64,000 nucleotides of DNA from Leptodontidium sp. MPI-SDFR-AT-0119. Lineage: Eukaryota; Ascomycota; Leotiomycetes; Helotiales; Leptodontidiaceae. Every line of letters begins with the position of its first letter. Position 1 is the first letter of the stretch. The position numbers and the translations under genes were made by a program. The notes under the pieces are model-generated. The model was given only the letters and a program-made list of their open reading frames with translations. It had not been told where the DNA came from and searched no databases. Where the stretch lies: NCBI GenBank assembly GCA_020726505.1, contig JAHLEZ010000004.1, forward strand, positions 1,240,001 to 1,304,000, in the 5' to 3' direction. This document shows positions 48,200-58,600 of the stretch, piece by piece.

Positions 48200-50520
48200 A
48201 GATCTTAAGTTAAGGAGCTTTAAATACATTTATTAAAAGTATATCGAGGAATTCTATGTTATTTTCATTTATAAAAACTTTTTTACTTAATAAATTAAGT
48301 ATTTTTATAACTAAAACACTAAAAATCCACTTAATTCTACTTAAATCTTATAGTAAATCCGGCTAAACTTAGCCAAAGATCTTGTAAATCTATAAAAAAA
48401 CTTAATTAAAACTCCACGTAAAAACAAAAAGATCCCTGTAAGCTTAACTAAATCTTATTTAAACTTAAAGCTCTCTAGACTGAAGTATATTAGTTATATT
48501 TTTAAATATATCTATTATACTTATAGACTTTCCGCGCTTTCCCGTAACTCTATTAGCTCCAGTTCTAGCCTTATTATTTAAATTATCCTTCTTATTATAC
48601 TTAAGAGGAGGACGGCGCGAAGAAAAAAGAACGATTTCATTAGTCTCCTTTTTAGAGCTTAAAGACTTGCTTAAATACTCGAGGAGGGTCTTAATAATAG
48701 TATAATACTTCTTAATAGACTTAAAATAATTAACTCAATAATCGCTAATAATTTATTAGAAAATTATATACCTTTTAATCGTTAGTATTAATAGCGCGGA
48801 CTAATCTCTTACTATATTTTAAAAGATTATTAGTAGTAAGAGAGTATATATATTTACTAATGTAAGTGAAGTAGCGATTACTAGCTAAAGTAGTATTTAT
48901 ATAATAGTAGCCTCGATCTCCTTTGCCGAAGGTAGTAGCTTAAATATATAATAAACAAAGATTAGTAAATTCGCGACTTATAGTATTATTAGTATATACT
49001 TTAATATTTAATTAATAAAAGTGAGATTTAAATAAATAAAAAGGAATATATATTACGAGTTCTTTTTATTAATAAAGATCCCTTAAAACTCTTACGAGAC
49101 TAACGAAAAGAAGTAAAAACACTAGCGCGTTTACAAGGTTAAAGATTAAGAACTTTATTTAATACTCTCTTAAGAGTCTTTAGAGTACTAGTAGAAACTT
49201 AAATAATTATTTTAAATAACGTATAAGTAACGCGAATAAAAAGTGAAGATTTTAATAGGAAAAGGCGAATAAAAGTATAATAAAAGCGACGAGGGATAAG
49301 TAAGATATTATTATTAGAGTCGGATATATCTATAAAATAAAGGGGATTGCCTAAGGAGACAATAAAATAAAAGGGTATAAAAGGAATAAAGGAGGCATTA
49401 CTAGTAAACTTATCTTTATTATTATTAATCTTGTCGAAAATATCCTTAAGCTTATTATTATTGTCTTCTTAAATAAGAAATAGTAAGGCGAATACTTTTA
49501 TAGTAATTATTTATTACTTAAAGAGTTAGTTTAATACTCGAAAGTAAGGGGGTAAAAGATAAAGGTATAAAAATAAATAATTAAAGATAAGGAAATAAAT
49601 ACTTACAACTTAAAATCTTTAGTAACGTTATTTTTATATAACTTCGCACTTTATATTAAAGCTACCTTCCTCGCGGGTAATCTGGCGATTTATTTAATTA
49701 GTAAGAGCCCTAAAACGTTCTTATAGACTCTTAATAGTCTTAAAAGGAGTAGATTTATTAGGCATCTTAAAATACTCGATAATAAATTTAATAATATAAA
49801 AGAAGAAGAAAGGAACAAAGGGGCAAATATAAAGGTATATATTAACATTAATAATACTAGAAAAGGGTTATTATTAATAAGAAAGGAAGGCAGTATTTAT
49901 AGTTATAGGCGGAAGGCTCGCGATCACTAATCGCGCGCATAGTCTACTAATTAATACTACTTATTAAGTAAATAAAAACCTCTACACTAACCTGACGTAA
50001 CTTAACTAATTAAAGTATTAAGCGCCACTTAACTTAACGCAATTACTAGCGACGTCTAATTAACTAATTAACACCTTAATTACACTTATTTCACTTTAGA
50101 CTAAGCCATCTATTCTATAATAAGATCTTAGCCTTATAATCTATAAATCGTACTCTCTTTCTAGAGACTTTATCTTATATTTTTATATTTATAATTTAAG
50201 ATAAATATATAAATACTCTTGTGTTTATAGTACGCTTTATTTACGTACTCTTATTTAATATTTAAGATCTTAACGCGGCGACTTATATTATTATTTACTT
50301 TTTAGGGAGTACGCGTTTATTAACGAACGAGCTCTTAATTACGCGCTTAGTTACGTATTATATTTTCTTTTATTACAACTCACTTAACGATTATATAATA
50401 GTCTTAGTTAGTCTTTCTTAGAGCCTTATTTGTTTACCTAGAATACGTATAAGGCATCTCCTAATCTCCTTAGTACGCCTCTTTAATATTAAGCTTAACG
50501 TCCTTATAACTATAACTTAC
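48200..50520 (-). other. Unrecognised antisense gene-like block inside Copia-1
   Basis: Between the end of copia pol and the polypurine tract. On the minus strand there is a TATAAATA box (49,901-49,894), an ATG (49,765-49,763) opening with MPNKSTPFKTIKSL, and then RFRALTN and INRQITREEGSFNIK. A GTAAGT donor (49,606-49,601) is followed by a branch-like CTAAC and an acceptor near 49,469. Downstream pieces read ASFIPFIPFYFIVSLGNPLY and, further on, KYSKRLVRAINTND. Stops are TAA/TAG. I do not recognise the protein. It may be an antisense accessory gene of the copia element or a separate element inserted into it; no terminal repeats were found. Confidence 0.35.
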
Positions 50521-50530
50521 TATGGGGGTA

Positions 50531-50727
50531 TGTCGCGCACTAGTGTAGTTCTTTAGTCTAGTATATACTTACGTAAGTACTCTAAGTATATAAACTTAGT
50601 CTCTAGCTCCTCTCTTTAAGAGGATAACGCTTAATTTAATAAAAATCTTTAAACACACTTTCTAGAACCTTATCTGATCGTAGAATCTTTTAAACCCCTG
50701 AGCTAATACTCGTTCTTCTGCACGACA
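50531..50727 (+). repeat. Copia 3' LTR of Copia-1, 197 bp
   Basis: Begins TGTCGCGCAC and ends GCACGACA, so the ends form the inverted repeat TGTCG/CGACA. It matches 52,648-52,841 in inverted orientation. Confidence 0.75.
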
Positions 50728-52841
50728 CCTTTTATAATAATAACGTTATAAAAGGTTAAATTAAATAACTCCTTATTTGAGTTCTTAAAAACCCCCTTTA
50801 TAACGCAAATTCCACGTCTTATAATTAAAAGTTAAGAGCTTTTACACTTTATAATGTCTTTTAGTTTAAACTTAATAAATAATCTTAGCTTTAAGAGCGA
50901 ACGATTATTAATTAAATTAGTTATATTATAATTATTAAAAAGAGTACTCGACGACAAGGGGTAAGCTAAGTCTTATATAAAGTAAATACTAAATTAGTAA
51001 TCTTTTATAAGGCTTAGAACGATTATTACTTGTACTTACGTGCCGCTCTTTGCCCCTTTATTTAAGATATTTCTAAGGAACGTAAACTTACTTTTGCCCT
51101 TATTATTAGCGCTTTTAATAACGTCCTTAGTAGCTTAAAGTATTAGTTTATTTAATTTAATTTAGTCTTGTAGTCCCTTTTATTTATTATTAATAAAGCG
51201 TTATCGGATTTACTTTATTATAACGTTATTTATTAGAGGATTTAGTCTAATATTTCTATTAAGGTCTTTTATATAAACCTTTTTATAAATAATAAGTTAA
51301 AGTCGAGTGTAATTTAAAGGGCTTTATTTATAAGTCCGATTATTTTAATAAGGACATGACTTCTTAAGGGATTTCCCTTTTAAAGGTTTACGAGTGTTAT
51401 TATTACTTTCTAACGTTACTTTATTATTAAATAATCGTTTACTAAAAGTAACGAAGTATTTATAACCTTAGGTTTTATAGCCTAATAAAAGAGCTTAGTA
51501 CTAAAGACTTAATTTATTAGCGTAAAAGAATCGAGTTAATTAATTAATAATATAAAGAAGGGAAAGACTAAAAGTCTCGTACTTTTAAATTTTCTTACTT
51601 TAATGCTTTATTTATAAGTAATTAAAGTTCCTTATTATAATTAAGAAGTTAATTATATTAATCGTTCCTTTTACGTTTATTACCTTATATAATTAAGCTT
51701 TTTAAATAAACTCTTAATAAAATATAATCTATATACGAGAATTACTTTTTCTCTTAGTCTTAAGGGATTCCCGGTAATCGTTTCGTGTTTAAGTTTAAAT
51801 TAATATTTCTATTTAATAAAACACTTTTTTAAAAGAGCAAAGGATCGCTTAAATATTTATACGCTTTTCTTACACTACTCGAGTTACTATAATATTAAAG
51901 AATTATTTAGTTATATTCTTCTTGATTTAATCGTAAAGTTTAAAGTAATTAAAAGCTTAGAACTATTAAATTATACTTTAAAAGACGTACTCTTTAACCT
52001 TAGCTTTTACTTACTCTTAAAGTGACTTAGGAGTTATAAGGTTAGGCCTTATTAATAATACTAGGAGCGGTTTAAACATTTTAAAGTTCCCCTTTATATT
52101 AAGGGTTAAAGGCGTAAACGTTTAATTGCCTTTGCCCTCAGAACTTAGGCTAATAATAACTATACTACTTACTATAGTACTCGAGGATCTAGGAGCTCTC
52201 TTAGCGTTTCTTAAAATTACTACTTAATTATTTATTACTTAAGTCTTAGGTTATTTACTGTAAGTGTATATAAAAAGCTAGTAGTTTATATTATTTTTAG
52301 TATTAACTTCCTTTATAAGCTCTTTAGTAATTAGAGGAGTAATATTAAAGATTTTAAATAAAAACGTAATATCTTTTTTATTAAAGTTAACGTATAATTA
52401 AAGTCTAAGTATATTTATTATAAGTATAAAGTATATAAATTATATTAGCTAATCTTTTAGTTTATTATATAAGATCTTAAACGATAAGAGCCTAGTGAGT
52501 TCGTTAATACTTATAAAAGACATATTAAATAATTAATATATAATTATGAAATTAAAGGTAAAGATTAAATAATCGTAGAACTTATTAACTGAAAGTTCTT
52601 TTATAAATACGCCGTGTAACTTAAATAAGATAGGTGTAGCTCTTAATTATCGTGTAAAAGACGAGTATTAGCTTAGGGGTTTAAAAGATTTTACGATTAA
52701 ATAAGGTTCTAAAAAGTGTTTTTAAAGATTAATTAAATTGAGCGTTGTCCTCTTAAAGAGAGGAACTAGAGACTGGGTTTATATACCTGGAGTGCTTACG
52801 CAAGTATGCACTAGACCAAAGAACTGCGCTAGTGCGCGACA
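50728..52841 (-). mobile_element. Copia-2: 5' part of a second copia copy, reverse orientation
   Basis: The reverse complement of this segment matches Copia-1 from its first base (42,299) to about 44,215. It also retains the 5' LTR that Copia-1 lacks (52,841-52,648). Next to that LTR the sequence ATTAAGAGC looks like a decayed ATCAGAGC, as in the primer-binding site common to copia elements. The copy ends abruptly where the Copia-1 3' LTR begins, as if Copia-1 had inserted into it. The result is a roughly 1.9 kb inverted repeat with a 6.5 kb spacer. Confidence 0.75.
52648..52841 (-). repeat. Copia-2 5' LTR, about 194 bp
   Basis: Inverted copy of the LTR at 50,531-50,727, starting TGTCGCGCAC at 52,841 when read on the minus strand. 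Its outer part (52,738-52,841) is much less mutated than the rest of the block. Confidence 0.75.
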
Positions 52842-54675
52842 AGCTTCTCTAACAAAAAGCCAGGGAATAATTACTAAATTACGAGCTAGTAAACGACAAG
52901 TTATTATTCTAAGGCCGCCTAAAAGTACCCTTAAAGCCGCCGAAGCTTCGCACGACACTTATTTGTTATATATATTCTTAACCTTTAGTAGTATACGCGG
53001 GGATTAGAAAGATAAAGGCATTACTAAGTCGTAAATATTATTAAAACGGCCTTACTACAAACATAGCTTAATACGTGGCAAACTATAGTTACTCCCGACA
53101 AAAGGCTCGTAAGGATAAGACTCTTAGTTTCTTATACCCCCTACTAATTCCTGCTTAGTCGTACTAACACCTTATAATAGACTTTACGAAGCTATTACTA
53201 AATAAATACGGCTATAACCTCGTTATAATTATCGTTAACCGCTTGTTTAAGAAACCGGTCTTGATACCTTATAATAATATAATTACGGCTAAGGGTATAG
53301 CTACTCTCTTCCTCGTCTATTAGACTTAACACTTCGGTATGCCGGACTCTATTATTTTAGACTAAAGACTTTAATTCGTCTCCTTCTTTTAAAAGGAGTA
53401 TTGTCGTATCCTCGGGACCAAGGTAAAGCTAACAACGGCGTATAACTTAAACGTTAACGGCTAAACAAAGGTTATAAACTAATATATTAAGTAGCGGCTT
53501 CGTCCCTTTTACTACTACTACTACTAAGACAATTAGAGCGACCTCTTACTAAATATAGACATTACTTAACTAACGTTACTACACGAGTCCCTAGGCCGCC
53601 TATTTCCTTTCTAGTTACTTAATAGCGTTAAGCCAAGGATTTCCTAGGACTTAATTAACTTAGAGCCTTTAGTTATAGTAATAAAGAAACTTAATTACGA
53701 GGAGGCTCTCTAAGTAATATTATAAATAAAGGAGATTACGAAAGTCGTATAATCGTTCTTTAAGAATTAATAAGAAAAAATAAAACGACTAGCGAATTAT
53801 AGGCGACACGCTATTAATTAAGACGTTAGCGACTTAGTACTAGTAGACACTCGGAACTAAAATATCGACCGACCCTTAAGAAAGCTCTCTAATAAGTAGT
53901 ACAGCCTAATTAAAGTAATCACTAAGGAAGAAGAGAGTTAAAGAGTTAAGTTACTAAAGGACTAGTTAATTTACCCTGTTTTCCACTTACACTCGCTTTA
54001 TAAGTACATTAATAACCCCCTACTAAGACAAGCCAAAGCTACGCCGGCACTTATTTAGTTATTGCCTAAGTAAGATAAGTGGGAAATTAAAGGCATCTTT
54101 AGCTCTAAGGTCATACGAAATAAGCTATTTTATTATATTAAGTGGCTAAGCGCCGACGAAGACTTAGAGTAGTACTTATACTTAGATGTTATAATAACTT
54201 TATATATAATTAAGAGGTTCTACTTAAAGTATCTAAATACTAAAGGCCCGCTAAAAGCTCTCCTAAAGTAACTAAAGGCCTATAACGCTAGCATCGACGA
54301 CTATAACGACCTCGAGGACGACACAGTTATAACTATAACTACGCGAACGTAGTTTTTTCAGAGGAGGGGGTAATATTACGACTTATAATACGCCTCGTAT
54401 TCTAACTAATACGGGCTCGTAGTATTACTAATTATGCGACGGCGCTAAGCCTAATAGGGAAGACTAAGTAGCGAGCCTGCGATATATTAACGTAAATAAC
54501 ACGCGACTATATTAGGCCTTATTAAGAGGGTCCTTTATATATATATACTCGAGCCCTCCCTTACAGAGAGCTCTCCTTTCCTCCTTGTCTTTTCTTCTCG
54601 ATTCTGAGCGTAGCCTTAGGTTTAAATACAAAGCTTGAGTCAACTCGCCGTATTAACCTTTGGCCAGCCGTAACA
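52842..54675 (+). mobile_element. E3: 3' half of an E2-family chromovirus
   Basis: Homology to E2 (reverse complement of about 36-37.5 kb) starts exactly at 52,842, right after the copia LTR, so Copia-2 probably inserted here. It contains the integrase core (FGMPDSIILD, then KEYCRILGTKVKLTTAYN), the C-terminal chromodomain (WEIKGIFSSKVIRNKLFYYI followed by KWLSADEDLE), a polypurine tract (GAGGAGGGGG at 54,361-54,370) and the 3' LTR. The 5' half is not present in the window. Confidence 0.8.
54374..54675 (+). repeat. E3 3' LTR, 302 bp
   Basis: Starts TATTACG (decayed TGTTACG) and ends CGTAACA. Same length and family as the E2 LTRs, opposite orientation. Confidence 0.85.
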
Positions 54676-55030
54676 AAAGGCTAGCAAGGAATTTAGGTTA
54701 TAGCTTAACACTTTGTTTAAATCATTATATAATAACCTTTTAACACGACGATTACTTTTCAAAAAAGTTGTTAAGGCTTTCGACTAAAAGGATTTCGCTC
54801 TTAGCTAGGCAGAGATAAAAATACAGTAATTAGAGGCTAAATTATATTAACTAAAGCCACGGAAAAAGCGGAAGGTTTAAACTAGCCCAAATTCTAGGTT
54901 TGCAAATATCCAAGCTATTTAGAAAGCTCAAATTGTAACTAGAGATCAGGAAATTATAGTTATTGATTCAAATTCAAGAGGAGATTCTAATGCTATAAAA
55001 GATTATATAAAAATTCAAGCGTTATAGAGT
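54676..55030 (+). pseudogene. Pogo/Fot-like transposase, C-terminal remnant
   Basis: One frame runs through this stretch interrupted only by TAG/TAA codons. It reads EAKLY, LKPRKKRKV, TSPNSRFANIQAI, KAQIVTRDQEIIVIDSNS and RGDSNAIKDYIKIQAL. This Lys/Arg-rich tail with a PNSRFA motif resembles the C-terminus of fungal pogo/Fot-type DDE transposases as I know them. The catalytic domain is absent, having been cut off at the E3 LTR. The family call is moderate. Confidence 0.5.
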
Positions 55031-55050
55031 TATTAAGTGTTGTTTACAAG

Positions 55051-55644
55051 TGGTGGTAAAATTGCGGGGTGATCGGAATGGGGGGGTGGGGACTTATGCT
55101 ATCGAAACGAAGGAAGACGCGTTATGGTTGACTACACTTTAGATACTTAGTGGTGAAGGGACAACCGGGACGTGTGACGGCAGGAACAGAGCGATGGTCA
55201 AGGGCTCAAAGATCTCTTGTATTCCAATGTCTTAAAGATACTAAACTACTGGAGAGAGGAGGAAGGATAGAAGTGGTAGGATAGTCGAGGGTCTTACACT
55301 CTGGGACTCAAACTGAAACGATCATGCAATAGACTCATCTGACACTACCGTCACAGGACGCAGATGTGTTCTACTCGGAGGGTGGGTTTTTCTTACTGCA
55401 GAGGAGCAAGATTGATGCGCTGGTAATGCTTTCGGTTGAAAAATGTGTCATGGGCATAATGGGAAGCGGCAGTTGTTGGTCTGTTATAACGAGCCAATGC
55501 ATTTATGATACCCTCTAGAACATTACCACAATGATACATTTTGGACAGGGACCTGAATATTACTCTCTCTGTCTGTAACAACCAACGCCTATAAGAACAA
55601 CTGGAAAGTTGAGAAAATTGTAATCCGAGAAATATCAACCGCGC
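55051..55644. other. Right edge of the AT-rich block and 3' flank of the PDR transporter
   Basis: Composition returns to normal at about 55,050. The stretch holds the transporter's 3' flank. No gene or RNA was recognised. Confidence 0.4.
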
Positions 55645-58600
55645 TCAAGCGCTTTTCGGCTTCTTACTTCTCGGGACACGAACCAGCCAGTACATGAAAA
55701 TTGCAATAGCAATATTGACAAAGACATAAACCCATAAGATACCAAAGTCTCTCCATCGATTATCCCAATCAACACCCAGGGCGGACAAATACTGATCGGT
55801 ATTGTCCAACTGACAATATTGGCACTGGTCCGTAGCTTGTGGATTGAGAACATAACCTCCAGCCTGCGATATATACGACTGCATATACTCTTCACAGCTC
55901 TGATTTCCTGGGAGATCGAATGTCTGGAACTCGATGTCTGTACACACGACAGGTGCCTGGCCAAGGGAAGTCGCCATTAAACTTGACACGAGATACGTGA
56001 AAGGGTTCACCCTGTACATGAAAATCCAAAATCTGGGAAGAGTACTTGGGCTTGCGAGAATACCACAGAAAGCGTACAGCATGATTGACAGAAGTGTTGC
56101 GACTGCTCCTGCAATCTCGTCATTTGGAGCCCCCGCGATCAGTGCATGCGCGAATGTGCTGCCGAAAAGGAAGGCGACTAGAATAGTCGCCATAGTATGG
56201 AAGCCGCGAATGTGCACAGAATCTGTCCACTCGGCGTTGCGGTAGAGGCCTATCGGGTAATACCAAACCAGGAAAGCGATAACACCCATGACCGCGTTCC
56301 AGGCCATCTCCACCACGATATTGGTGATCATAAATGCCTGCCATCCGTAGGTTTTGGACTGCCGTTCTCGAGCCTCGTACAGGGTACGCTGCACGAGGAA
56401 AATGGGCATAATCTGGTTGATCATCTGGATGACGACGAACAAGAAGACTAAGATGCCAAAAAGCTGATTCTGAAGCCCTTGCAGGCTGTTTTCGCCATTC
56501 AGAAAAGAGAGCCCGATGAGAAGTGCACTCCCAACAATGAGACCAGCCTTGGAGTAGATGTAGGAGGGGGTTCTCCAGTACTGCTGCGCGACGCGAAGTC
56601 CAACTATTTTGAACTGGTCCAAGAACGAGGCAGCAAATTCGTTGCTGGCAGCTTCGGTAGATTCCATGACTTCGGATGGCTGAGTAGCCAGATCTTTCAA
56701 CCGTGCAAGCTCTGCCTGAACTTGGTCGAACTCCTTGCTATTCTTCCAAACCTCTGGCCAGTCGATTTCTGTCGTTTTACCAGGAGCTGCCCCAATCGCT
56801 GCAAGCATGTATTCGGCAGGATTCGTACCAGCAGGACATTCTGGACCACCATTGCGGATAAAGTAGTCGAGAAGCACACGAGAGTCACTTCCAATACCGC
56901 CAAAGTAAACGGTTCGTCCTCCCTTTGCTAGTAGCAAGAGTCTGTCGAAACGCTGGAAGAGAAGCGAAGAAGGCTGATGAACAGTGCACAGAATAGCTTG
57001 GCCGTTGCGGGTAAGTTTCTCCATTAAATCACAAATCGACCACGAGGTTTGACTGTCTAAGCCAGATGTAGGCTCGTCGAGGAAAAGCAGAAGCTTCGGG
57101 CGGGCAGCTAGTTCGATACCAATGGTCAACCGCTTACGTTCTACATCGCATTAGCAAAGGGTACAGTTAACCCTGGGAGGGAAAAGAGAGGCATACGCTC
57201 TACATTAAGACCTGATCCTGGAAATCCCACAATGGCGTCAGCGTACGCCTCCATTTCCAGTATACGGATGACATGATCAACGTATGCTAGTTTCTCTTCA
57301 CGCTTGTATTCTGTCGGCTGTCGCAGAAGAGCAGAAAACTCCAATGCTTCTCGGACCGTGCTAGTCTCAAGGTGTAGATCTTGCTGCATGACGTAACCCG
57401 TCTTTCGCTGAAAGGATTCGTCGCGGTCTCGTCCATCGACCATCATGTTGCCTGAAATGACACCCGTGGTCGTTCGATTCGCGAGTACATCGAGGAGAGT
57501 GGTCTTTCCAGCGCCTGAAACGCCCTGCTGATATATTAGCCAGCGTCAACACAGTCACAAAAATTTCAAAACACACCATGAGAGCAGTCAGCGTTCCCGG
57601 CTTGATCCATCCGTCAACTGAGTTCAAGATCTTTCTTGTTTCGTCCTTGATTTGAACTTCGTAATTGACCTGTTCCCAGTGGAATATGGAAACTTGCTTC
57701 TGCACATTGTGCTCGAATGAGTCGCTCCCGTCGAATTTCTTGCCCTTATGCGCAGTTTGGCTCCCACCCTCCTCGTCCGCCGGAGAGGGTTTCCTTGCGT
57801 TTGAGCGCATCTTCGAGCGTTGGAAAACAAGAACTTCACCCTTCGATCTCTCCGAGGCGACGACCTCGCTCATTACCAAATGAGCAACAAGCAGGATAAA
57901 GACCATGGCAACGATGATACCAAAGTTTCTCCAACGATTTGTCCAGTCATACTGGAAGGCTGTCTGCACGTATGTAGTACCGTCAACCACGTTCGCTCCA
58001 CGTGTCGAGCCTGTAACAGCACAAGCTTGCTGTGTAGGCGTGATGTTCTCGTAGGATGGGCCGGAGGGAACCAATGAGGAACAGCCAAAGGACCGGCCAT
58101 GGAATTCGTTTACCATGACAGCCTCAAAACCGTAAGACACTGGATTTATTCGCCTAATCCAGCGCGCCCAACTAAGACTGTCAGTATGAGTTCTGCCACA
58201 CACATAATAGCATACGTACCCTCTCATATAACTGACTGGAATCGCGAAACCGGTGTATAAGACTAGACACAACAGAATGATACCTGATGGAGCAAGAGCT
58301 TGAGCCTGCGTCTTCGTCATCGAAGCAAAGAGACGGAAGAACATAGACATAGCCATTGTCATTGCGAAAGCGACAAGTAGGAAGAAAAAAAATGGTCCAG
58401 GCTCCCGTCGAAGGTTCGACATGAAGTAGAGAGTAGTGTTGACAACGATTGCGTTGACAACTTTGTACGGCAGGTCCATAACTATTGATGCCAGTGCTTC
58501 CGCACTCGGGTGGTACAGTGCATAACGGTTGTGCTAGTTAAACTTTAGCCACTTTTATACAAGCAATTTGCATTGCAAAGAGTCCTTCTTACTTTTTCTA

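Larger units (their letters stand above)
42299..50727 (+). mobile_element. Copia-1: Ty1/copia element lacking its 5' LTR
   Basis: The internal sequence starts directly at the E0 3' end, just inside where the 5' LTR should be. A gag-like start ATG is at 42,416 (MSFISINELIRLLL). Integrase remnants lie near 44.3-45.0 kb. The reverse transcriptase reads LVLFYVDDI at 47,227-47,251 and RDIKXFLGIKVLRD-like sequence after it. RNase H extends to about 48.19 kb. A polypurine tract (GGGGG at 50,524-50,528) and a forward 3' LTR (50,531-50,727) mark the end. The interior is unusually long because a 2.3 kb unexplained block sits between pol and the polypurine tract. Orders gag-integrase-RT identify the copia superfamily. 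All frames are stopped by decay. Confidence 0.75.
19861..55050. repeat. AT-rich, RIP-decayed nested transposon block
   Basis: A 35 kb compartment with no intact long ORF. CA and TG dinucleotides are rare, TA is very common and CG is still frequent, the pattern expected from CpA-directed repeat-induced point mutation rather than CpG deamination. Stops in recognisable transposon frames are mostly TAA/TAG at positions where the families have Gln codons. The sequence on both sides returns abruptly to normal composition. Contents are listed individually. Confidence 0.85.

Noticed and set aside
52738..53007. 89-codon open frame in the AT-rich block
   Set aside because: It crosses the junction between a copia LTR and E3 and is open only because this patch is little mutated.
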